The position numbers and the translations under genes are program-made. Source: Nannocystis exedens (GTDB lineage: Bacteria > Myxococcota_A > Polyangia > Nannocystales > Nannocystaceae). Taken from it: a stretch of DNA of 64,000 bases. Shown piece by piece: positions 35,620 through 43,835 of this stretch. The first letter of the stretch is position 1; each line of letters begins with the position of its first letter. The DNA is taken from contig NZ_NETK01000001.1 in NCBI RefSeq assembly GCF_002343915.1, positions 9,128,001-9,192,000 on the forward strand. The letters are read 5' to 3'. The notes under the pieces were generated by a model, which worked only from the letters and a program-made list of their open reading frames with translations, made no database searches and had not been told where the DNA came from.

Positions 35620-37587
35620 ATGCCCGTTCCCCACCTTGCCCCGCCCACCGAGATCGTCCGCCGCGCCCAGGACCGGCTGCTCGCCCGCGTGTCCTCGCTC
35701 GCCGAGCCGTCGGTGACGCGGACCGACGAGCCCGACCCGAGCCCCGCGCCCACGACCCTGCCGGAGGTCGCCGACGAGCAGCGCTACGTGTTCCGCGAGG
35801 CCCTGGCGGCCGGCGGGATCGGGGTGATCCGCCGCGCGGAGGACCGGCGGCTCGGGCGGGTGATCGCGGTCAAGGAGCTGCTGCGCGACAGCCCCGACGC
35901 GCAGCGACGGTTCGCGCTCGAGGCGGCGATCACGGCCCGGCTGCAGCACCCCGGGATCGTGCCGCTGTACGACCTCGGCTGGCGCGCCACCGGCGAGCCG
36001 TTCTACTGCATGAAGCTGGTCGACGGCGAGAGCCTGGACGCGAAGATCCGCCAGGCGACGACGTTGCCGCAGCGGCTGCGGCTGGTCGAGCACGTGATCG
36101 CGGTCGCCGACGCGATCGCCTACGCGCACGACCAGAAGGTGCTGCACCGCGACCTCAAGCCGGCCAACGTGCTGATCGGCCGCTTCGGCGAGACGGTGGT
36201 GATCGACTGGGGGCTGGCCAAGGACCTGACGGCGGGCGAAAATCACATGTCCGAAGGCACAGGTCCAGAAGACCATGGCGCTTCGGACATGACGCAGGCG
36301 GGCACGGTGCTCGGGACGCTGCGCTACATGCCGCCGGAGCAGGCGGCCGGCGAGGTGGTCGACGTCCGCTCGGACGTGTACGCGCTCGGGGCGATCCTCT
36401 ATCACGTGCTGGCCGGGCAGCCGCCGTTCGCGGCGGTGACGGGGCCCGGCCTGGCGGCGCAGGTGCTGGCCGGCAGCCTGCCCGATCTGCGCCGGCTCGA
36501 CCCGGCGATCCCGGCCGAGCTGGCGACGATCGCCCACCGGGCGATGGCCCGCGCGCCGAACGAGCGCTACCCGGACGCGGCGGCGTTCGCCGAGGACCTG
36601 CGGCGCTTCAACGCCGGCCAGATGGTGGCGGCGCACGCGTACTCGCTGCCGCAGCGGGCGCGCCTGTGGGCCCGCGAGCACCGCGTGGCAATGGCCGGGC
36701 TGCGGCTCGCGCTCGCGGCCGGCGCGGCGCTGACGTGGCTGACGGTCGAGAAGGCCCGCACCCGGGCGGAGGAGCGCGCGCGCACCGAGCAGGCCGAGCG
36801 CGAGGCGGCGGCGCAGGCCGAAAAGGCGGAGCGGATCGCGTTCGAGCGCCAGGCGGTGGTCGACGCCCAGCGGCTCCAGACGTCGATCCTGCGCGCGCAG
36901 GACATGTCCGAAGAGACCGATCGCACCGACGAGGCGCGGGCCGTCGCGCGGGCGGCGCTGGGCGAGGCGTTGCGCACCGGCGGGCCGGTCGCGGCGGCGA
37001 GCCGGGCGCTGGCGGCGGCGATGATGGCGCCGCGGGCGATCACGACGCTCGGCGCGGGCGATGGCGCGTACGTGGAGGACGCCCACTGGCTGGCGGGCGG
37101 CGAGGTGATCGCGACGCGGGTCGAGGACAGGCGCGCGCGGCTGTGGGAGGCGGCGAGCGGGCGCATGCTGGTCGAGCTCGCGGGGGTGTCCGGGCTCGAC
37201 GTCGCGGTCGACGGGGCGCTCGTCACCGCGGGGGACGAGGGGCTGGTGCGCCGCGACGTCCGCACGGGGGCGGTGCTCGCGAAGCTGGGCGACGAGCGCG
37301 GGCTCGTGGCCATGTCGCCCGATCGCTCGCGCGTGGCCGCGAGCGGTGACGGCGAGGTGGTCGTGCGGGACGCGGTCAGCGGGGCGCGGGTGGCGACGCT
37401 GCCGCGCGTGGGCCATGCGGCGGCGTTCTCGCGCGACAACTCGCGCATCGTCACGGGGTCCGACGGCGACGCGTGGTTGTGGTCGCTGCCCGACGGGAAG
37501 CTGCTGGGTGAGCTGCCGACGTCGGCGCGGATGAACTCGCAGGTGGCGATCAGCGAGGACGGGACTGCCGCGATCTGCACCCGTTGA
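35620..37587 (+). CDS. Ser/Thr protein kinase with membrane helix and partial beta-propeller
   Basis: A 655-residue protein. The kinase domain has AVKELL (Lys about 83), HRDLKPAN (about 177), DWGLA in place of DFG (about 197) and MPPEQ (about 239). A hydrophobic helix (about 358-376) and a coiled coil rich in EERARTEQ follow, then propeller blades to the stop at 37587. The activation segment contains an extra Gly/Ser/Asp-rich stretch (ENHMSEGTGPEDHGASDM) encoded by a nested palindrome. The propeller is cut off: its missing blades continue in another frame at 37584-38228, so the natural protein was probably about 870 residues. The kinase part appears intact. Confidence 0.9.
   Translation: MPVPHLAPPTEIVRRAQDRLLARVSSLAEPSVTRTDEPDPSPAPTTLPEVADEQRYVFREALAAGGIGVIRRAEDRRLGRVIAVKELLRDSPDAQRRFALEAAITARLQHPGIVPLYDLGWRATGEPFYCMKLVDGESLDAKIRQATTLPQRLRLVEHVIAVADAIAYAHDQKVLHRDLKPANVLIGRFGETVVIDWGLAKDLTAGENHMSEGTGPEDHGASDMTQAGTVLGTLRYMPPEQAAGEVVDVRSDVYALGAILYHVLAGQPPFAAVTGPGLAAQVLAGSLPDLRRLDPAIPAELATIAHRAMARAPNERYPDAAAFAEDLRRFNAGQMVAAHAYSLPQRARLWAREHRVAMAGLRLALAAGAALTWLTVEKARTRAEERARTEQAEREAAAQAEKAERIAFERQAVVDAQRLQTSILRAQDMSEETDRTDEARAVARAALGEALRTGGPVAAASRALAAAMMAPRAITTLGAGDGAYVEDAHWLAGGEVIATRVEDRRARLWEAASGRMLVELAGVSGLDVAVDGALVTAGDEGLVRRDVRTGAVLAKLGDERGLVAMSPDRSRVAASGDGEVVVRDAVSGARVATLPRVGHAAAFSRDNSRIVTGSDGDAWLWSLPDGKLLGELPTSARMNSQVAISEDGTAAICTR
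36246..36291. repeat. Nested palindrome inside the kinase activation segment
   Basis: CATGTCCGAAG (36246-36256) pairs perfectly with CTTCGGACATG (36281-36291). Inside, GGTC-CAGAA-GACC forms a second hairpin. The 46 bases encode the poorly conserved loop between DWGLA and TVLGTLRYM, and their base use differs from the flanks. Confidence 0.7.
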
Positions 37588-38228
37588 ACGCGCCGCCGCT
37601 GCCGTACGGGCAGGTGCGCGGCACGCCGGCGGGGCAGATCGCGCTGCCCGCGAGCATGCAGCAGCTCGAGCTGGTGGACCCGTGGTCGCCGGAGCGGCGC
37701 GTGCGTCTCGAGGGCATGAAGAGCCCGATCCTCCACGTCGCGTTCAGCAACGACGGCTCGCAGGTGTTCGCGCACGGCTGGCGCGGCGACGCCAAGTCGT
37801 GGGACGCCCGCACGGGCGAGACGCTGGCCGAGCTGACCGGGAGCTCGACGATGATCCTGTCGGCCGTCTATTCGCCGGACGACAGCACGATCCTGACGCT
37901 CGACGAGGGCCACTCGGGGCGATTGTGGCGAGCCGACGATCTGTCGCCGCTTTTGCGCCTCGAGGGGCGGCGGAGCTGGGTCCCGCTGTCGGCCCGCTTC
38001 TCGCCGGACGGGTCGCGGATCGTCGCGGCCGATCGCAGCGGCGCGATCGGGCTGTGGGACGCGCGCGACGGCGCGTTCGCGGGGACGGTCGCGCGGCTGC
38101 AGGGCGACGCGCCGCTGCACCTGGCGTTCACGGCCGACAGTCGCGACCTGATCGTGGCCGGGTCGCCGCTCGGCGCGGCGAGGTTGCCGGCGACGGCCGA
38201 GGGCCTGCTGGCGGCCAGCGAGCCGTGA
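37584..38228 (+). CDS. Out-of-frame C-terminal half of the kinase propeller
   Basis: About 214 residues of propeller blades (PILHVAFSNDGSQVFAHGW, KSWDARTGETLAEL, ARFSPDGSRIVAADRSGAIG, LWDARDG). They read on from the kinase gene but in another frame; the TTG at 37584 overlaps the TGA at 37585. Either a frameshift around 37570-37586 has split one gene, or the TTGA overlap allows coupled restart and two polypeptides. The lack of a ribosome site and a non-blade start favour the frameshift. The sequence is otherwise undamaged, so the break is recent or a sequencing error. Confidence 0.7.
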   Translation: MNAPPLPYGQVRGTPAGQIALPASMQQLELVDPWSPERRVRLEGMKSPILHVAFSNDGSQVFAHGWRGDAKSWDARTGETLAELTGSSTMILSAVYSPDDSTILTLDEGHSGRLWRADDLSPLLRLEGRRSWVPLSARFSPDGSRIVAADRSGAIGLWDARDGAFAGTVARLQGDAPLHLAFTADSRDLIVAGSPLGAARLPATAEGLLAASEP

Positions 38229-38543
38229 GCGCGGCGAGCCGACTCATGACATTCCCGAGACATCCATCGTCTCGGTGGCGTGCGTCGTGACCTCGTCGCG
38301 ATTCGTGCCGTCGCTCGGCGGCGCGTCGAGGTTCGTGCGCGGGCCCGGATCGTGGAACCCCTGTCGGGCGGCGGCCCATGCCTGCGCACAGCTGCACGGC
38401 CTTCGGCAAGCGGGGACGAGGACGCGTCGCATCCCTCGTGGTTTGCACGGTATGCGCGGGTGATGCATTCGCGCGCGCGCGACGATTGCGATGGATGCGC
38501 CGCCCGAGGTCGCGGTAGAGTGGCCGCATTCGGGAGGTCGAGG
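38229..38543. terminator. Intergenic region with a terminator-like hairpin
   Basis: CCGAGAC (38255-38261) and GTCTCGG (38269-38275) form a 7-bp stem with a 7-base loop, 27 bases past the end of the propeller frame. There is no T tract. The rest up to 38543 holds no supported gene; a TAGAGT box lies near 38506 and a ribosome site GGGAGG at about 38531 precedes the next ATG. Confidence 0.4.
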
Positions 38544-39941
38544 ATGCGGCGGTCAAGCTCGATTCACGCCACGCTCGCGCTCGCGTCGCTGCTGGCCTGT
38601 ACGCCGGGCGGCTCGGAGCAGCCGACCGACGGCACCACCGCGGGCCCGGGCGGCTCGACGGCCACCAGCGCCGGCAGCGACGGTCCGACCGGCGGGGTGC
38701 CGTCGACGGGTGGCGAGCCCCCCACCGGGACCGCGGAGACCGACGATCCGACGGGTGGAGCGGACCCCACCGGCCAGGACCCGACCGGGGGGCCCAAGCC
38801 CGATGTCGGCAATGACCCGACCGGCGGCGGCGACGGGCTGGGGCCGGCCGAATTCGACGCCGACGAGCTCGACGCGCCGTCGCACGGCGGCACGATCACG
38901 TTCCAGCAGATCGGCGCGCCCGGCTGGTACCCGAGCCGGCGCGACCCGGCCGTCGGCCCGTGCGACGCGTACCAGAGCGACACCTGCTGCCTGGCGCAGC
39001 ACGAGGTCGCCGGCGACGCGCTGACGCCGTGGGACGAGGACCTGATCCTCACGCTGCGCGGGCCGCTGCAGCTCAAGCAATTCGCGGTGTATCAGCCGGG
39101 CGGCGGCGACCAGTGGACCCTGGCCTCGAGCTGGGACGAGCGCTGGCCGGCGGACGGGCAGGGGCTGGCGTTCAAGGGCAACGCGACCGAATCGATGGGG
39201 TTTCACGGCACGGTCGGCACCGAGTGTCTGGTCAATGTCTCGACCGCGGCGCCGTTCGCCTGCGGCGAGGGCAGCGTGCCGTTCTGCCCGGCCTCCGACG
39301 ATACGCAGTACGACGGCTGGGCCGGCTCGAAGCTGTTCGTGCTGCTGGCGCGCATGCCGAACGCCGAGGAGGTCGGCGAGCCGTGCTCGGACGACATGAG
39401 CGGCAACTGGTACGACGCGCCGTGGATCGGCCTGAGCCTCGGCGAGCTGGTGCGCGCGGGGGCGTTCTCGAATTGTCAGTGCTACGCCAAGAACCCCGAT
39501 GAATGGTACCTCGGCGACGGGTGCGGCCAGTTCAACGTGTGGGAGGTCGTCAACGACAACAACCAGTACCAGAACTTCGGCGTGTTCAGCACCAACTTCT
39601 TCGGCTACGCCGGCTACGTCGGCGAGGGGCCGTGCGGCGCTCAGTGCGACGTGTCGCAGCTCGGGCCGGAGGTCGACCTGATCGACAAGGGCGAGAACGT
39701 CGAGGCGGCCGAGGGCGCGGTGGCGACGCCCGACCAGGGGCCGGGCGCGGCGTTCCGCCGGCCGATCGCCGGCTATCGCTATTTCCTCATCCTGATGGAC
39801 ACGGCGTCGCGCACGGTCCAGCTGGCGATCGTCCATCCCGAGCAGGTCCCGCCGGCGCTCGCGCCGTTGCTCCCGGCGCTGCCGGGGGCGCTCCCGCAGG
39901 CCGCGATCGCGGCGGCGCTCGGGCTGCGTCTGCCGAATTGA
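38544..39941 (+). CDS. TOS1-like (DUF2403/DUF2401) lipoprotein, putative glucan-active
   Basis: A 465-residue lipoprotein (lipobox LLAC) with a Gly/Thr/Pro/Asp linker to about residue 110. The N-terminal part of the domain (GGTITFQQIGAPGWYPS, LTPWDEDLILTLRGPLQLKQFAVYQPGG) and the C-terminal part (GCGQFNVWEVVNDNNQYQN) match the layout of DUF2403 plus DUF2401. That pairing is known mainly from the fungal cell wall protein TOS1, proposed to be a beta-1,3-glucan-modifying hydrolase. A GH128 glucanase gene follows after 14 bases with its own ribosome site, so they form an operon aimed at beta-1,3-glucan. Catalytic residues are not known to me. The family call is from motif recall. Confidence 0.75.
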   Translation: MRRSSSIHATLALASLLACTPGGSEQPTDGTTAGPGGSTATSAGSDGPTGGVPSTGGEPPTGTAETDDPTGGADPTGQDPTGGPKPDVGNDPTGGGDGLGPAEFDADELDAPSHGGTITFQQIGAPGWYPSRRDPAVGPCDAYQSDTCCLAQHEVAGDALTPWDEDLILTLRGPLQLKQFAVYQPGGGDQWTLASSWDERWPADGQGLAFKGNATESMGFHGTVGTECLVNVSTAAPFACGEGSVPFCPASDDTQYDGWAGSKLFVLLARMPNAEEVGEPCSDDMSGNWYDAPWIGLSLGELVRAGAFSNCQCYAKNPDEWYLGDGCGQFNVWEVVNDNNQYQNFGVFSTNFFGYAGYVGEGPCGAQCDVSQLGPEVDLIDKGENVEAAEGAVATPDQGPGAAFRRPIAGYRYFLILMDTASRTVQLAIVHPEQVPPALAPLLPALPGALPQAAIAAALGLRLPN

Positions 39942-39955
39942 CGGAGGACACGACG

Positions 39956-40927
39956 ATGATGATTCGCAGGACATGGTGGCTGGGGCTGGGGCTTGCGATC
40001 GGCTGCGGCTCCACCCCGGGGGACGGCGACAGCGACGGCGGCTCGGACGCGTCGACCGCGAGCCCGGCGAGCGGGACGGAGACGGGCCCGGCGAGCGGGA
40101 CGGAGACGGGACCGGCGACGCCGACGAGCACGGGCGAGGGGCCCGGCACCGATCCGGGCGACTCGACCGATTCGGGCGGGGTCGACCGCTCGTCGTGCAA
40201 GCGAGGGATCGCCTACGGCTATCATTCGCACGCCGACCTGGCCGCGCTCGCGCCGGGGGTGTCGTGGTGGTACAACTGGGCGGTCCCGCCCGACCCGGAC
40301 GTCGGCGATTATCAGGCCCTGAACGTCGAGTTCGTGCCGATGCTGTGGGGCGGCGGATCGCTCGATCAGGACCCGCCGATCCCGGAGGGCGCGCGCTACC
40401 TGCTGGCGTTCAACGAGCCGAACTTCGGCGCGCAGGCCGACCTGACGCCGCAGGAGGCGGCGGCGTTGTGGCCGCAGGTCGAGGCGGTGGCGGACGCCCA
40501 CGGGCTCGAGATCGTGTCGCCGGCGCTCAACTACTGCGGAGGCGACTGCAACAAGACCGACCCGTTCGAGTGGTTCGACGAGTTCTTCGCCGCCTGCCCG
40601 GGCTGCCGGGTCGACCACCTCGCGGTCCACTGGTACGCCTGCACGCGCGACGCCCTCACCTGGTACATCGGCGAGATGAAGAAGTACGAGCGGCCGATCT
40701 GGCTGACCGAGTTCTCGTGCCTCGACGCCGAGGACAAGTCGGTCGCGGTGCAGAAGCAATACATGCAGGAGGCGCTCGAGTACCTCGAGGCCGAGCCGTC
40801 GGTGGCCCGCTACGCGTGGTTCAGCGGGCGCTGGGAGGCGACCCCGACGGTCGACCTGCTCGGCGAATCGGGTGCGCTGACGGAGCTCGGCCAGCAGTAC
40901 GTCAGCGCGCCGGCGAGCTGCCCCTGA
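39956..40927 (+). CDS. GH128-type beta-1,3-glucanase lipoprotein
   Basis: A 323-residue lipoprotein: Cys in AIGCG, a Gly/Thr/Ser/Asp linker to about residue 80, then a TIM-barrel domain. The GH128 (Asl1-like) marks are clear: KRGIAYGYHSHADLAAL, GVSWWYNWA, FVPMLWG, the acid/base Glu in LAFNEPN (about 153), VDHLAVHWYAC, and the nucleophile Glu in IWLTEFSC (about 251). Members cut beta-1,3-glucan such as fungal wall glucan, laminarin or curdlan. The start ATG 39956 has GGAGG eight bases upstream; a second ATG follows directly. It is second in the operon with the TOS1-like gene. Confidence 0.92.
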   Translation: MMIRRTWWLGLGLAIGCGSTPGDGDSDGGSDASTASPASGTETGPASGTETGPATPTSTGEGPGTDPGDSTDSGGVDRSSCKRGIAYGYHSHADLAALAPGVSWWYNWAVPPDPDVGDYQALNVEFVPMLWGGGSLDQDPPIPEGARYLLAFNEPNFGAQADLTPQEAAALWPQVEAVADAHGLEIVSPALNYCGGDCNKTDPFEWFDEFFAACPGCRVDHLAVHWYACTRDALTWYIGEMKKYERPIWLTEFSCLDAEDKSVAVQKQYMQEALEYLEAEPSVARYAWFSGRWEATPTVDLLGESGALTELGQQYVSAPASCP

Positions 40928-41043
40928 ACGACCACGGGCTCGACGGCAAGGCGTACGGGTTCCCGTACGACGACGTCGGCTCGTACTCGACGTACATCTC
41001 GCACGAGGACCCGGAGTACATGCTGGTCGCCCTCGGCTGGTGA
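40924..41043 (+). pseudogene. 3' tail of a third glucanase (GH64-like)
   Basis: Directly after the GH128 stop, another frame encodes NDHGLDGKAYGFPYDDVGSY and STYISHEDPEYMLVALGW before a TGA. This resembles the C-terminal end of GH64-type beta-1,3-glucanases (the KAYAFAYDDVGG region). No other part of such a gene is present, so a deletion has left only the last 40 codons next to GH128. The family name is from motif recall. Confidence 0.65.
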
Positions 41044-41494
41044 CGCGCAGGCGGCCTCGCGGCGACCGGGTCGCACCGGCGCCGCGGCGGGGCGACGCGC
41101 CGCCCCTGTCGTCAGCAGCGAACGTGATGTCTCGAGGGACATGTGTAACGCGGGCGCCGAGCGCGGCGCCGCGGTCGCGGAGAGGCTCCTCGCGGGGGTC
41201 GGCGGCCGCGCGGATCGGGTGCATCGGGCGAGCGCGCGGCCGGGGGCCGTGACGACCGCGGCGCGTCGCGGTCAGGTCCGCTTGCGTCGGCGTCGGACTC
41301 GAGCTCCTTGCGAGGTCGCGCCGGCCACGTGGCGCGGACCGAGCCGGCGCGGCGGAGGCTCCGCGAGCTCGTGGTGCGCGGAGGCCCGCGGGCGTGCGGG
41401 CGGAGGCCGCGGCCCATCGGTCCGGCCCTCCCCGGCGCGGGTGGTCGCTTGCGCGTTATCGCGCCATAGACGGGCCCCGAGGCCGGCGTCCGCC
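41044..41494. other. Intergenic region with a TGTC palindrome
   Basis: No gene is supported. ATGTC (41127-41131) and GACAT (41138-41142) flank six bases, a relative of the dispersed palindrome family. The oxidase gene that follows has no obvious ribosome site. Confidence 0.45.
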
Positions 41495-43123
41495 ATGAGC
41501 GATTTGAGCACCGAGCGCGAACCACCGAACTATCTCAACGCCAAGCGCGGCCTGCTGTCGTGGCTGCTGACGGTCGATCACAAGCGGATCGGCGTCATGT
41601 ACCTGGTCACCACCAACTTCTTCTTCCTCGTCGGCGGGATCCTGGCGCTCGTCCTGCGCACCGAGCTGTTCACGCCGGACCAGGACTTCATGAGCGCGCA
41701 GACCTACAACCAGGTGTTCACGCTGCACGGCGCGGTGATGACGTTCCTGTTCATCATCCCGATCAGCGCGACGCTCGGCAACTTCATCCTCCCGCTGATG
41801 CTCGGCGCCAAGGACGTCGCGTTCCCGAAGCTCAACCTGCTGTCCTACTACATCTTCGCGCTCGGCTCGTGCTTCTTGATCGCGGCGATCCTCGTCGGCG
41901 GCGTCGACACCGGCTGGACCTTCTACACCCCCTACTCGACGAGCACCGGCACCGCGGTGACCACCGCGACGCTCGGCGTGTTCATCGCCGGGTTCTCGTC
42001 GATCCTCACCGGCCTCAATTTCATCGTCACCACCCACAAGCTGCGCGCGCCCGGCATGCACTGGAACCGCATGCCGTTGTTCGTGTGGTCGACCTACGCG
42101 ACCGCGGTGATCCAGGTGCTGGCGACCCCGGTGCTGGCGATCACGCTGCTGCTGCTGGTGGTCGAGCGCACGCTCGGGATCGGCGTGTTCGACCCGGCGA
42201 TGGGCGGCGACCCGGTGCTCTACCAGCACTTCTTCTGGTTCTACAGCCACCCCGCGGTGTACATCATGATCCTGCCGGGCTTCGGCATGATCTCCGAGCT
42301 CGTCACCGTCCACTCGCGCAAGCACATCTTCGGCTACAAGGCGATCGCGCTGTCGTCGGTGGCGATCGCGGTGATCTCGTTCCTCGTCTGGGGCCACCAC
42401 ATGTTCGTCTCGGGCCAGTCCGAGGTCGCCGCCGTGCTGTTCAGCCTGCTGACCTTCGCCGTCGGGGTGCCGACCGCGATCAAGGTGTTCTCGTGGCTCG
42501 CCACCCTCTACAAGGGCAGCATCCAGTACACCACCCCGATGCTGTACGCGCTGATGTTCCTGTGGACGTTCACGATCGGCGGGCTCACCGGCATCGCGTT
42601 GTCGACGCTGGCGATGGACGTCCACCTCCACGACACCTACTTCGTGGTCGCGCACTTCCATTACGTGATGGTCGGCGGCACCGTCGTCGCCTTCATCGGC
42701 GCGATGCACCACTGGTGGCCGAAGATCACCGGGCGGATGTTCAGCGAGCGGGCCGGTCGGGTCGGCGCGCTGCTCGTATTCATCGGCTTCAACCTCACCT
42801 TCATGACCCAGTTCTTCCTCGGCCACCAGGGGATGCCCCGCCGCTATTACGCGTACCTGCCGGAGTATCAGCGGATGCACCAGGTCTCGACCGTCGGCTC
42901 GTGGATCCTCGCCACCGGCCTGATCTGGATCCTGATCTACTGGCTGTGGTCGCTGAGGTACGGCCCGCGCGCCCCGGCCAACCCGTGGGGCGGCGTCTCG
43001 CTCGAGTGGCAGACGCCGAGCCCGCCGCCGGAGCACAACTTCGACGAGACGCCGGTCGTCCGCGGCAGCCCGTACGACTTCCCCGAGATCGACAAGACGC
43101 CGGGCGAGCGCGGCGCCTCGTGA
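41495..43123 (+). CDS. ctaD: Cytochrome c oxidase subunit I, A2 type
   Basis: A 542-residue, twelve-helix haem-copper oxidase core subunit that reduces oxygen to water and pumps protons in the inner membrane. The ligands are all visible: low-spin haem His in TLHGAVMTF, Cu-B His plus cross-linked Tyr in YSHPAVY, Cu-B His pair in GHHMF, and the haem a3/a His in HFHYV. In helix VI the motif is YSHPAVY instead of GHPEVY: the proton-channel Glu of A1 enzymes is absent and the Tyr-Ser pair of A2 enzymes replaces it. No subunit II, III or haem-assembly gene is adjacent, which is unusual. CATGT/ACATG arms at 43133-43150 follow the stop. Confidence 0.95.
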   Translation: MSDLSTEREPPNYLNAKRGLLSWLLTVDHKRIGVMYLVTTNFFFLVGGILALVLRTELFTPDQDFMSAQTYNQVFTLHGAVMTFLFIIPISATLGNFILPLMLGAKDVAFPKLNLLSYYIFALGSCFLIAAILVGGVDTGWTFYTPYSTSTGTAVTTATLGVFIAGFSSILTGLNFIVTTHKLRAPGMHWNRMPLFVWSTYATAVIQVLATPVLAITLLLLVVERTLGIGVFDPAMGGDPVLYQHFFWFYSHPAVYIMILPGFGMISELVTVHSRKHIFGYKAIALSSVAIAVISFLVWGHHMFVSGQSEVAAVLFSLLTFAVGVPTAIKVFSWLATLYKGSIQYTTPMLYALMFLWTFTIGGLTGIALSTLAMDVHLHDTYFVVAHFHYVMVGGTVVAFIGAMHHWWPKITGRMFSERAGRVGALLVFIGFNLTFMTQFFLGHQGMPRRYYAYLPEYQRMHQVSTVGSWILATGLIWILIYWLWSLRYGPRAPANPWGGVSLEWQTPSPPPEHNFDETPVVRGSPYDFPEIDKTPGERGAS

Positions 43124-43132
43124 ACTTTCAAG

Positions 43133-43150
43133 CATGTGCGAGAGGACATG
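43133..43150. repeat. CATGT-N8-ACATG palindrome after ctaD
   Basis: A variant of the dispersed family, nine bases past the ctaD stop; GCGAGAGG forms the loop. The following CCCGATAGAGCATGG resembles the second half of the extended element. Confidence 0.5.
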
Positions 43151-43235
43151 CCCGATAGAGCATGGCGGCCGGCGATCGGCGGCGTCGCCTTGCCTGGGCC
43201 CTCGCCTCGAGTCAAAGGATCGCGCAGGAGCCGTC

Positions 43236-43739
43236 ATGAAGAAGCGGAGAAGCAGCGCCAGAATCGAACCCGTCGCCGATCCGGAGCGGCTGGCGGAGAA
43301 GACGGTACGCGAATACGGCGCCAGCCCCGATGAGCTCGTCACCGAGGGCGAGGAGGGGGAGGGTGACGAGGACGTCGAGCCGCCGCATGACAGCTCGCTG
43401 ACCGCGATCGCTGCGGAGACGCTGCGCAGCGGCGTCTACCCCGAGCGAACGCTGGAGAAGGTGCCCGGTCAGGACGACGTGCTGCGCGCAGGCGACCCGG
43501 ACGTCGACCCGCTCGACAATCTCTTCTCGGGAGAAGAGCTTCCAGGCGCCAGCGATCCGACGCCGGACCAGAACAACGTCGACGAGATCGGCCGCGCCGC
43601 CGGGCTCGACGAGGAGGATGACGACCGCCTGGCCGGCGAAGGGCTGCGGACGCCCGCGGAGATCCTCGACGAACGCGACGCGCGCCGGTGGGAGCTGGAT
43701 CCGCGATCGAGCGGCAGGCCCGGCGACAAGCGGCCCTGA
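43236..43739 (+). CDS. DUF6335-like acidic protein
   Basis: A 167-residue soluble, strongly acidic protein starting at ATG 43236 behind AGGAG. The C-terminal pattern (GASDPTPDQNNVDEIGRAAGL, EILDERDARRWELDP) matches what I recall of the DUF6335 family, also found in cyanobacteria and of unknown function. The first third is rich in Glu/Asp and probably disordered. It precedes the peroxygenase gene in the same direction by 96 bases; a functional link is not evident. Confidence 0.8.
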   Translation: MKKRRSSARIEPVADPERLAEKTVREYGASPDELVTEGEEGEGDEDVEPPHDSSLTAIAAETLRSGVYPERTLEKVPGQDDVLRAGDPDVDPLDNLFSGEELPGASDPTPDQNNVDEIGRAAGLDEEDDDRLAGEGLRTPAEILDERDARRWELDPRSSGRPGDKRP

Positions 43740-43835
43740 GCTCGTCGGCAGCGGGCCCGGCGAGGTGCCCGGCGCAGCCCCGGTTCAGTCGGCTTGCGCG
43801 GGTTCCGATCTTGGAAACAGAGAACAGAGAAACCG

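Noticed and set aside
33196..37416. Long minus-strand frame of 1,406 codons
   Set aside because: It is opposite the FIST, GAF-STAS, sigma and kinase genes, which are all well supported on the plus strand.
37585..37587. The TGA ending the kinase-propeller frame as a second selenocysteine codon
   Set aside because: The frame after this TGA is Arg/Cys-rich and meaningless, while the propeller continues in a different frame; it is a frameshift, not recoding.
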